From: Roseiarcus sp963764955
Lineage (GTDB): Bacteria; Pseudomonadota; Alphaproteobacteria; Rhizobiales; Beijerinckiaceae
Direction: 5' to 3'
DNA: 64,000 nt
Assembly: GCA_963764955.1 (NCBI GenBank)
Contig: CAVXVE010000062.1
Coordinates: 1 to 64,000 of the forward strand
Positions 49,005-57,390 of this stretch are shown one piece after another (position 1 is the stretch's first letter; every line of letters starts with the position of its first letter). The notes under the pieces are model-generated. The model was not told the DNA's origin, made no database searches, and saw only the letters and a list, made by a program, of their open reading frames with translations. Position numbers and translations under genes: made by a program.

Positions 49005-49874
49005 CTAGACAGGAATGACATCAACTTCGACTTCCAGCCGGTGACGGCCGGAGGACAGAATCATGCTTTCGACCGGTGAGACGTCTGTGTAGTCGCGACC
49101 CCTCGCAAGGACGATATGGTCATTTTGGATCGATCCTCCGTTCGTGGGGTCGAAGTCTCTCCAACCGAGGGTCGCGCCGCACCATACGGATACCCACGCA
49201 TGAGTAGCGTCTGCTCCCGCGAGTCGCTCTTTGCCTGGCGGGGGGATGGTGCGAACATATCCGCTTACGTAAAGCGCTGGCAGGGCGACGCCACGCACTG
49301 CAGCGATCATGATATGAGCAAAATCCTGGCAAACGCCCCGTCGACGATCGAAGGCTTCGGCTGCCGGCGTGGTGACCTCTGTCGCCTCCGGGTCGTAGAC
49401 GAAGTCAGACCGAATACGTTGCGCCAACTCAAGCGCAGCGTCAAAGATTGGACGGTCCGGTGTGAAGCTCTCTTTGGCGTATGCTGTCGCTTCGTCAAAG
49501 AGCGCGACGCAACGGGATGGATAGAGAGCGACTGCGGGGCAGTCCGCATCAAGCGACTTGATTGCGATTGCCTCGGCGGCGACACTCTCCCAACTTGGGC
49601 TTCCGATGGGCGTCGGCGCTCGAATGACTTGGACGCGTGACGACGCAACGATGGAGAGCTGTCGGTGAGGTTTTTCGATCCGCAAATTGAAGACACGGTT
49701 GCCGAACGGATCGAGCCCCTCGGTCAAGCGTTGTGAAACAGGATCGGTCGCGATGTTGAAGCGTTGAACTTCCTGCCCGTCGCCGGAACCAGGGGCAAGT
49801 CGCAAGACGCCAGTTGTGAGCTCGACAACCGCCCCATAGGTATAGCGCGTGAGATGTGTGATCGAGTAGATCAC
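49005..49874 (-). CDS. Transglutaminase-like cysteine protease-fold protein
   Basis: 289 residues. The N-terminal beta-sandwich begins MIYSITHLTRYTYGAVVELT, as in the bacterial transglutaminase-like family, and the papain-like domain has Cys182 (GVCQDFAH), His225 (DATHAWVSVW) and Asp240/242 (GWRDFDPTN), so the triad is complete. Its start overlaps the stop of the ATP-grasp/alpha-E gene by 4 bp. Members of this neighbourhood are predicted to cut or ligate amide bonds, perhaps on a peptide made by the partner; no substrate is known. Confidence 0.88.
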   Translation of the reverse strand: MIYSITHLTRYTYGAVVELTTGVLRLAPGSGDGQEVQRFNIATDPVSQRLTEGLDPFGNRVFNLRIEKPHRQLSIVASSRVQVIRAPTPIGSPSWESVAAEAIAIKSLDADCPAVALYPSRCVALFDEATAYAKESFTPDRPIFDAALELAQRIRSDFVYDPEATEVTTPAAEAFDRRRGVCQDFAHIMIAAVRGVALPALYVSGYVRTIPPPGKERLAGADATHAWVSVWCGATLGWRDFDPTNGGSIQNDHIVLARGRDYTDVSPVESMILSSGRHRLEVEVDVIPV

Positions 49875-52455
49875 TCGAGTTCCGTAACTCGCTCCGCCCG
49901 GCCTTCGCCGGCTCCTTGCAAGAAATAACGGGCGGCGATCGCATTCGCCAAGCCGAGTACCTTTTGCTCGAACGTTAAAATCCGCGCATCGGTGAGCGAT
50001 TCGGCGCGTTCGGTAGTCAGTTCCGCTTGCAAAAGGGTCGTTAGCCGTCTTGGCTCTTCGAGCATCCCGTCTCGGCGCAAGACCGGAAGCGTGCCAAGCC
50101 CTTCGTCGATACGATTGACTTGAAACGCTACGGATCGTGGATTAAACGGATCCAGCAAGGCCATATCTCGGACAGGCGCCAGCGCCATCCCAACAAGGTA
50201 CCTCGAGCGGTAAGTAATCTGAGAGTTGATAAGATCGAGCATCACCCCCAGCGAGTGCTCGGTCGCATCATGTCCTGCAAATTGCCGCAACAGGCGGCAG
50301 GTGTTTGCTCCTCGTTCGACGCAACGTCCCATCACATAGAAGACCCAGCCTGCGCCGCGATTGAAGTTTTCATCGAACAATCCGGAAAGCGCTGCAATGG
50401 TCGTCAAGCCATCGTCGGCAAGATCGACAATTTCGCCGGCCGATGCAGGACGCTTCCTAGCAGGCTTCAGTGCGATTTCCAGACGGCCAATCAAGGCCCA
50501 GGTCTGATACGTAAGTCTTTCTCGGATCACCGACGCCGCGTCGCGGGCTGAACGGGCGAGCGACAGCACGGAACCATAATTGGCCGCGTTGCGCAGGCCT
50601 TGTTCACCGGCTGGGATTGGCCCTTTTCCCGAAGTCGCCGGATCGACCGCGCCCCAACCGACGAGGACGCCGACGAGACGATCGAGGGACTGGTGGCCAA
50701 GCTCCGGCGGAGTATCTGGATCGACAGCCCGCGCGCTCAGGCAGCGTACAGCCCGCAGCGTTGCCTCAGCCCGTTCAAGGTATCGGCCGAACCAGAAAAG
50801 GTTATCCGCGGCGCGGCTGGGAAGGTTGCCCAACAGACGCGTAATTCCCGCGCTTTCCGGGGACGGAAGCAGGCTTGACACCTCTACAGGATTGTCGGCA
50901 AGCACCCAGACGTCAGCGGACTTCTACGCCCTCGCCCATCGCAACAGCGCGCGCGTCGGGGCGATCTGAGATGCGACAAAAACCGCCTGGCATCACCCGC
51001 CAACCATCCAGGGTCGCGGCGCAGTAGACACGCAAGACGAACGGCCGCGGCTCGAGTTTTCCCTGGATCCAGCGCGGCGTTGTGGATAACCGTACAATCT
51101 CTTGACCAACAAAGTCGATCCCGCGCAAGGCGATCGCATCACGCAATCGCTCGCGCTCTTTTGCCGGCAATTCGGATCCCACGACGCTCGATTGACCGAT
51201 TACGCCGAGCAGATCGTCGCTGAACGCCCCCGCAATCGCAATTTCATCGAACTCATCCAGCACTTTATCGCGTTGGTTGGGCTGCCCGCACCACCAGGTT
51301 GCGATATTGGGAATCAGCAAATCCTCGCCGAGCAAACGGCGGCCGAGCGTAGGCAAGAACGCTAGAAGAGCCCGGGATTCCACCAGCCCTGCGCCTGGCA
51401 TGTTTTCAACTGCGACACCGCCGTTCCGTATCGCCTCGAGGAGACCCGGGACGCCGATTCGCGAGGACGCGTTCAGCTCAAAAGGATCGCACCAATCTGC
51501 GTCGATATGACGCCAGATCACATCACACTGCTTGAGCCCAGCGATAGTGCGGACGAAGACGCGTCCGTCGCGCACAACCAGATCGTCGCCTTCGACCAGC
51601 AGAAAGCCGAGGTAGCGCGCCAGATAAGCTTGTTCGAAGTAGGTTTGGCTGAGAGGCCCAGGCGTCAAGATCCCAATGCGCGGATCCGCTCGCCGAACTC
51701 GACGACTTCAAACCCGCGGCTAGCGACCGAAAGAAGGAAGCCAGCCTGACAACGTTGAGCTGAGCATAAAGATCCGGCAAAGCCTGAGAAACAACGAGCC
51801 TGTTCTCCAACGTATACCCGCACCCTGACGGCGCTTGCGATCGATCACTGAGAGCCCACCACCGGCCGTCAGGTCCGCGTCCGATATCTACGGCATAAAG
51901 CCGAAGCCATCGCCCCCCAAAGGGCCTTATGCCACGGACCGCTGCGACATAGTCCTTCGAACCGGCGAATGCGCCTGCGGGGACTACTCCGTCGGCGACC
52001 AAACGGCCTTCGCCATATACATCCGCGAGCACTCGCTCCAGCAATTCGGCGCGCTGAGCAACGCCGGCTTGAATTCCGCGCCACTCCTCTTCGGTAAGGA
52101 GCAGCGGCATTCGACCAATAGGCCAGACGCGCTCGTCTTTTTCACCAGCGACACGGTAGGACAGCCCGCGATTTCGGATACGTCGGTCGGCTGCCGCGAA
52201 ACTCTGTTGTATTTCGTTGGGCTCATACTCAGCGAGAGCTGATAGCATGCGCCGCCAATGCGGACGGCTCAGGCCGTGAGCGTCGATAAACTCATCTGGA
52301 ATACCTGGAAGGGGCTTATAATGGCGAGTCCAAGCTTCCAGCCGGTTCAAAGCGGGGGTTTTGTCGCCGACTGTGGATGAAATTCCTGCTGGCAAGGAAG
52401 CCCCGTTACTCTGCGGCTCACGGCTTTCGTTATCGCCGTCGCCTAAAACGGCCAA
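49871..52455 (-). CDS. Circularly permuted ATP-grasp domain fused to alpha-E domain (two frameshifts)
   Basis: Three open frames that read as one protein of about 860 residues. Part 1 (from 52455) has LSALAEYEPNEIQQSFAAAD and RMPLLLTEEEWRGIQAGVAQ, with GTGxx-like DRSQAPSGCGYTLENRLV, the type 2 circularly permuted ATP-grasp N-part. A frameshift near 51700 leads to LTPGPLSQTYFEQAYLARYL, VWRHIDADWCDPFELN-like sequence and WIQGKLEPRPFVLRVYCA. A second near 50910 leads to RAADNLFWFGRYLERAEATL, the alpha-E (DUF403) domain, to 49871. The TTG at 52455 is a tentative start. ATP-grasp members form peptide-like bonds; the product of this conserved gene set is unknown. Confidence 0.82.
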
Positions 52456-52500
52456 GGTTCAATTTTGCCTTCAGTGGGGGCGCGAAGCTAGGGCCTGTCT

Positions 52501-52875
52501 TCAGTTGAGGAGGATGACTACGGCGACGTCCTGCCCAGTGCGCTCGCCTGTTTCGAGGCCTGCATCGCGCACCTGCGCCTGCCGGTCACGCATCGTCGTT
52601 TCGCAAGGACGACGAACCTCCTCGAACGGTTGTTCGTCGAGGAGCGTCGAAGGCTGAAGATCATTCCCAATGGCTTCGGCGAGAAGCCGGTGCTCAAGCT
52701 CATGTTCGGCGCGCTCATCCGAGCCGCTGAGCGCTGGCGCGGCCTGCGCTTCACGGAGTTCGAACTCCGACAGATCGCCGCCGTCAGAAAAGAACTCGAC
52801 GACGAATATCACGCTTCAATCACGCCGCTGGCCCGGTCAGCCCAGCCCCGCGTTTCCAGCAAATCCAAGCCTTGA
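52501..52875 (+). pseudogene. IS256-family (mutator) transposase, C-terminal remnant
   Basis: 124 codons open to the stop at 52875. The block RTTNLLERLFVEERRRLKII then NGFGEKPVLKLMFGALIRAA and WRGLRFTEFELRQIAAVRKE matches the C-terminus of IS256 transposases, including the final catalytic Glu region. Everything N-terminal of it is missing: the sequence changes abruptly at about 52500, just after the start of the ATP-grasp gene. No terminal repeats were found, so this is debris of an old insertion. Confidence 0.85.
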
Positions 52876-53238
52876 CCCGGCAATCGTGTAAGCGTGAATA
52901 ATTCTCGAGGCGGCGAAGAGATACCGAGCGAACTTTCCGGCTCGGCCGTAACCGGACGCTACCGGTCGCCCCGCGCGTCGAGATCGTGAAAACCGCCAAG
53001 CGAATTGATGATTCACCGCTTGAAAAACCAAAATAACGCTTCGGTTCACGCAAAAGCCAAGAGCGATAAGTCGGCAAAATCATCCACTTGCGGTTCGATG
53101 ACTTAGGCCCCACAGTCAACATTAGCAAATATTAGTTCGCATCGCTGTGCGTATCAACGACTCCCACTCCCACACCGCGCTCCTTATCACACGCTGTATA
53201 CCCAGCGATCTTAGCACATTTTGAACTGGATAAATGGG
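52876..53238. other. Intergenic region upstream of purD
   Basis: 363 bp with lower GC than its surroundings, between the IS256 scrap and purD. I see no gene. Small frames on the minus strand (52820-53128) lack motifs. It must hold the purD promoter, which I could not identify with confidence. Confidence 0.5.
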
Positions 53239-54522
53239 ATGCCAGAGCCAAGAACGAACTTGTTGATCCTTGGATCTGGAGCGCGGGAGCACGCGTTGGC
53301 TCGGGCGTGCGCCAAGTCGCCTTTAGCCGGCAACCTGTTTGTGGCTCCTGGCAACCCCGGTTGCACAGCTGTGGCCCGGACGGTGCCGCTGAATGTAGCT
53401 GAACATGCAAACGTGATCGCCTTTTGTCAAAAGGAAGACATTGATCTGGTGGTGGTTGGGCCCGAAGCTCCGCTGGTGGCGGGATTGGCCGATGATCTAT
53501 CGGACGCTGGCATATCGTGCTTCGGGCCAACGAGAGATGCGGCTCGGCTCGAAGGCTCGAAGGGATATGCCAAGGACTTTTGCCGGGAATTTGGCATACC
53601 AACAGCCGACTATCGGCGGTTCCGACATCCCAATGAGGCGAAGCGCTATATCCGCAGCCGTGGGGCGCCGATTGTAGTTAAAGTTGATGGGCTTGCCTCT
53701 GGCAAAGGGGTAGTCGTTGCGAAAACGGTTGACGAGGCCGAGGCCGCCGTCGAGGCCTCGTTCGAATCCGCAGGAGCCGAAGTCGTCGTTGAGGAGTTCC
53801 TCGAAGGTGAGGAGGTTTCTTTCTTCGCGCTGTGTGATGGCGGAGTCGCGATGCCTTTTGACAGCGCACAGGATTATAAGCGCGTCGACGAAGGCGATAA
53901 AGGTCATAATACTGGCGGGATGGGTGCCTATTCTCCGTCGACTATTATGACGCCAGAACTAGGTCAGCGCATAATGCATGAAATTGTGGAACCTACACTG
54001 CGGGGAATGAATCAACGAGGCTCGCCGTTTCGAGGGGTGCTGTTTGCAGGTTTGATGGTCAACGAGTTTGGGCCAAAATTGATCGAATTTAATGTTCGAT
54101 TTGGGGATCCTGAAGCGGAGGTTATCCTACCGCGCCTAAGAGACGACTTGTTGTCCCTTCTCGTCGCCTGTGCGAGCGGAACTCTGCGCGGCGGGCCGCC
54201 GAGGTTTTGCTCGGATGCTGCGCTGGCGGTCGTGATGGCAGCGCGAGGCTATCCAGGCGAGCCGCTACGCGGATCCGAGATTAAAGGGCTTGAAGATGCC
54301 GCGGCGCTGCCAGGAATTGTCGTCCTTCACGGAGGCACGCGTGAAGTCGACGGCGCCGTCTTCTCGGACGGCGGACGAGTCCTCACGATTACCGCGCTTG
54401 GCAATGATGTTGCTGACGCACGCAAACGAGCATATGCGGCTATCGAACGAGTAAAATGGCCGGAAGGATTTTTCCGGCGCGACATCGGTTGGCGTGCGAC
54501 ACGTCGCGATAGCAAAAAGTAG
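53239..54522 (+). CDS. purD: Phosphoribosylamine-glycine ligase
   Basis: 427 residues, full length and without frameshift. LLILGSGAREHALARACAKS at the N-terminus, VVVGPEAPLVAGLADDLSDA, ARLEGSKGYAKDFCREFGIP, the ATP-grasp loop VVKVDGLASGKGVVVAKTVD, DYKRVDEGDKGHNTGGMGAY and EFNVRFGDPEAEVILPRL are classic GARS motifs. It makes GAR from phosphoribosylamine and glycine (purine step 2). ATG 53239 matches the family start. Codon use is visibly less GC-biased than in purM/purN and it is flanked by IS debris and a truncated gene, so it may have been transferred or relocated. Confidence 0.95.
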   Translation: MPEPRTNLLILGSGAREHALARACAKSPLAGNLFVAPGNPGCTAVARTVPLNVAEHANVIAFCQKEDIDLVVVGPEAPLVAGLADDLSDAGISCFGPTRDAARLEGSKGYAKDFCREFGIPTADYRRFRHPNEAKRYIRSRGAPIVVKVDGLASGKGVVVAKTVDEAEAAVEASFESAGAEVVVEEFLEGEEVSFFALCDGGVAMPFDSAQDYKRVDEGDKGHNTGGMGAYSPSTIMTPELGQRIMHEIVEPTLRGMNQRGSPFRGVLFAGLMVNEFGPKLIEFNVRFGDPEAEVILPRLRDDLLSLLVACASGTLRGGPPRFCSDAALAVVMAARGYPGEPLRGSEIKGLEDAAALPGIVVLHGGTREVDGAVFSDGGRVLTITALGNDVADARKRAYAAIERVKWPEGFFRRDIGWRATRRDSKK

Positions 54523-54572
54523 GCGTTGTCAACGGAAGTTGGGCCCGAACAGCAAATATCCTTAGGCCAAAA

Positions 54573-54714
54573 GTAGCTATAGCTCTCGGAGGCGGCGGTG
54601 CGCGGGGAATTGCGCACGTCTTGGCCCTGGAAGCTCTTGACGAAATGGCGATTTCCCCCGTGGCGATCGCCGGTACGTCTATGGGCGCCATTATCGGTGC
54701 CGCGCATGCGGCGT
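54573..54714 (+). pseudogene. Patatin-like phospholipase, N-terminal remnant
   Basis: In frame: VAIALGGGGARGIAHVLALE then ALDEMAISPVAIAGTSMGAI and IGAAHAA. The glycine-rich oxyanion-hole motif GGGxRG and the nucleophile elbow GTSMG of the RssA/patatin family are both present. Homology ends at about 54714, where IS5-type sequence begins, so the remaining three quarters, including the catalytic Asp, are lost. No good start codon precedes it in frame. It sits directly downstream of purD on the same strand. Confidence 0.75.
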
Positions 54715-54734
54715 GGAGTCGAACATCTGAATAA

Positions 54735-55306
54735 GATGCGCCGTCGAGCTCATCCGACGCGAGCGTGTCGAAGAACGCCTCGAAGACGCCAGCCTTGCTC
54801 AAGCGATCGAAGCGTCGTGTGCGCGCATGTGTCGGCGGCCGGGGCAAAAGGGGGGCAAGAAGGCCAGGCGCTCGGCCGCTCGCGCGGCGGCTTCACCACC
54901 AAGATCCACGCAAAATCGGACGCCTCCGGCGACATCATCGCCTTCGATCTGACCGGCGGAGAAGCTTCCGACGGGCGTCACTTCGAAACCCTGCTCGACA
55001 TCGGACCCGACATTCGCCCTCGCGCCGTCATCTCTCGACAAAGGCTACGCCAGCAACGCCAATCGCCAGGCAGCGAGAGCGCGCGGCGTCGCGCCGGTCA
55101 TCCCGCACAAGGCCAACGAAAAACACAAGCCGGCCTTCTTCGCGCGAACCCTCTACAAGGCAAGGGCTCGCATCGAGCAGGGCGTCGGACGGCTCAAGCG
55201 GTTCAAGCGCGTCGCCCTCCGCTGCGAAAAGACCGCTCGAAACTTCCGATCAATCGTTAGCTTCGCCGCGGGCCTTTGCTTGATCAAATTCGTCCACACA
55301 GCCTAG
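54735..55306 (+). pseudogene. IS5-family (IS427-like) transposase remnant, rearranged
   Basis: From about 54816 the plus strand encodes the DDE domain: HVSAAGAKGGQEGQALGRSR then GGFTTKIHAKSDASGDIIAF, and GEASDGRHFETLLD. After a frameshift near 55030 comes KGYASNANRQAARARGVAPV and ARIEQGVGRLKRFKRVALRC, ending FIKFVHTA-like at 55306. The segment just before (54735-54812) encodes RFDRLSKAGVFEAFFDTLAS, which belongs immediately upstream in this family but lies on the minus strand, i.e. inverted. The extreme N-terminus is missing. The element is dead. Confidence 0.8.
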
Positions 55307-55310
55307 CGAG

Positions 55311-55815
55311 CTAAGGGTTCCAGGCAAGCTAAGCAAGGTTGACACGTGCGGATAGCCCCGGAAGTAATGCCGCTTTAAACTTTTTTCCAAACTTACCAAA
55401 TCATACTCTGAGCGGTAGGTTCAAATCCTGGGCAGGACTTGAACCTGCGGCGTTAAGGTTATGAGTATTTGAGACAGTCTTCGGTAAGGTGCGATACGGT
55501 CGTCGAGTTGGCGAAAATCTTACGGCAATAATTTACTGCGCGAAGCTTATTGATGACAAAGTGCAGTTTTCTCTCATGATTTACGTCAGTATATCTAGTC
55601 CTATTACGTGCTCGAAACGAACAAATCCGACTTTCTGAGGATCAGCGTTGAAAGCGGACTGAGTAATCCAGCAAGTCAAAGAATTTCTACCAAAAATAGA
55701 GCTTCCCAATTCAGATTGACAAGGACGAACGCCGTCCCCATTCATCTCCCACGACAACACATTGCCCCACACGCAGCAACCGCATTTGGCGGGCGGATTT
55801 GCAGAGGAGACGGCC
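55311..55815. other. Gene-free, AT-richer region with tRNA-like debris
   Basis: 505 bp between the IS5 remnant and the sugar isomerase gene, clearly less GC-rich than the surroundings. It contains a pair of facing tRNA T-arm sequences (55413-55447) but no intact tRNA. Small open frames on both strands (55581-55772 and others) have no recognisable product. Confidence 0.55.
55413..55475 (-). other. tRNA-like fragment: two T-arms in inverted orientation
   Basis: Plus strand AGGTTCAAATCCT (55417-55429), four bases, then AGGACTTGAACCT (55434-55446): a 13-bp inverted repeat with one mismatch, each arm a T-loop consensus (GGTTCAA-TCC). On the minus strand the second arm forms a perfect T-stem/loop, GCAGG-TTCAAGT-CCTGC, preceded by a variable-region-like TAACGCC; but the anticodon stem cannot be paired and the acceptor is missing, so no functional tRNA is called. 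Confidence 0.45.
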
Positions 55816-56643
55816 TTGGACGTTCGCTTCGCCTACCAGGCCAATTGTTGGGGACAGCTTGGCGGAAATGCGGTCGGCGTCACCTCGATCGGTCAGCTCA
55901 CGTACCTCACCTTCGGCGATATCGGCCGTGCGATCGCGGAGATCGGGGCCGCCGGCTATCAGGGGGTCGAATTGTTCGACGGCAACGTCCTCGACCATCC
56001 CGGCGGCGCGAAGGCTTTGCGCGGCGCGCTGGATGGGGCCGGCGTCAAGCTGGTCGCTGCTTATTCCGGCGCGAATTTCATCTTCCCGGACATTCTCGAC
56101 GAGGAGCTCGGCCGCATCGCGCGGGTCGCTGACGCGAGCGCCGGCCTGGGCGCCGAGCATCTGGTGATCGGGGGCGGCGCAAAGCGGCTGAGGGGGGCCG
56201 CGGCCGGCGATTATGAGCGGCTTGCCGAGGGACTCGACAAGGCGGACGCGCTTGCGAAGGCGCGCTTGCTCACAGCCCATTACCATCCGCATCTCTCGAC
56301 CATTGTCGAAGGCCCATCCGAGGTCGACAGGATCTTCTCGCTGACCGCGATCCAGTTCTGTCCTGACACGGCCCATCTTGCAGCGGCGGGCGGCGACGTT
56401 CCAGCGATGATTCGAAAGCATCGCTCGCGGATCTCCTATGTGCATCTCAAGGGCCTGCGCCGCGAGCCGTTCGCATTCACACCGCTGGACGAAGGCGATC
56501 TCGACAATGCCGCAGTCATTCGGGCGTTGAAGGAAGCGAATTACAGTGGTTGGATCGCCGCCGAGCTCGACGCCTGGCCCGACCCCGCGGCCGGCGCGGC
56601 GAGAAGCCTCGCCTTCATAAGGCGGAGCATGGCCGCCGCCTGA
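55816..56643 (+). CDS. Sugar phosphate isomerase/epimerase (TIM barrel)
   Basis: 275 residues of the xylose-isomerase-like AP endonuclease 2 TIM-barrel family. Metal-binding and structural motifs: GYQGVELFDGNVLDHPG, AEHLVIGGGAKRL, LLTAHYHPHLSTIVEGP, FCPDTAHLAAAGGDVPAMI and SYVHLKGLRREPFAF, ending YSGWIAAELDAWPDPA. The TTG at 55816 is chosen because GAGGAG lies six bases upstream. Probably isomerises or epimerises a sugar or inositol derivative. It heads the cluster with the gluconate-dehydrogenase-like pair. Confidence 0.85.
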   Translation: MDVRFAYQANCWGQLGGNAVGVTSIGQLTYLTFGDIGRAIAEIGAAGYQGVELFDGNVLDHPGGAKALRGALDGAGVKLVAAYSGANFIFPDILDEELGRIARVADASAGLGAEHLVIGGGAKRLRGAAAGDYERLAEGLDKADALAKARLLTAHYHPHLSTIVEGPSEVDRIFSLTAIQFCPDTAHLAAAGGDVPAMIRKHRSRISYVHLKGLRREPFAFTPLDEGDLDNAAVIRALKEANYSGWIAAELDAWPDPAAGAARSLAFIRRSMAAA

Positions 56644-56765
56644 ACGAAGGTGCCGCCCGGACGGTTCCCGCCGCTTCGCCCGAGCCGCTCGGGCCTTCGC
56701 GCTGCGAGGACGCAAGTCGTCGCCATCGAGATTCGGGGCGGCGCGCCGGATAGGGAGAAGAGCCC

Positions 56766-57390
56766 ATGAGCAAGGACACGTTCTTCGATGCGCATCAGCG
56801 CGCGAACTCTCGAGGCCGCCATGGCGCGGATGATTCCGACAGATCACGAGCCGGGCGCGCGGGAAGCCCGGACGATCGACTTCGTGGAGCGCTATCTGTC
56901 GGGAATCGATTTCATCTACGCGAAGCCGGACGGGCGCGGCTTTGAGACGCTCGCAGGCAAGCAAGCCGAGGCGTGGAGACAACGGGTCGGCATGCTGCGA
57001 AAGACCTATGCCGAAGGAATCGCGGCGCTCGATGCAGTTGCGAAGGAGACTTTCGGCGCACCGTTCAAGGCGCTGAGCGAAGACCAGCAAGACAAGGCGC
57101 TGCAGGCGCTCGAGCGCGGGGGAAGAGGCGGCGGCGGCGAAGGGCCGGCCTTGCAGCAGACCCTGACCGAGACCGAGCTGACCTTCGTGCCGCTGCTCGC
57201 CTTGCATACGCGGCAGGGCTTCTACGCAGATCCGATCTATGGCGGCAACAGGGACCGGACCGGGTGGAAAGTGATCGGCTTCCCCGGCCCGGCGTCGCTC
57301 ATGGAGGTCTTCACAGGCCGCTACAGCGCGCTGCCCTGGTTCGCCGAGGGCGAGGAGCAGAAGTATCGGGAGGCCAATGGTGGCGAATAA
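56766..57390 (+). CDS. Gluconate 2-dehydrogenase subunit 3 family protein (one frameshift)
   Basis: ATG 56766 follows GGGAGAAG and reads MSKDTFFDAHQRA. The frame then breaks at about 56805 (apparently one extra A) and resumes as TLEAAMARMIPTDHEPGARE, the standard family continuation, then VERYLSGIDFIYAKPDGRG and GPASLMEVFTGRYSALPWF, with the stop at 57390. It is the small gamma-type subunit that accompanies a GMC flavoprotein in membrane sugar dehydrogenases. A Tat or Sec signal is not evident. The GMC gene overlaps it by 14 bp. Confidence 0.82.

Noticed and set aside
55430..55500. Intact tRNA (CAU or CAA anticodon) on the minus strand
   Set aside because: The T-arm is good, but neither possible anticodon loop has a pairing stem and there is no acceptor stem.
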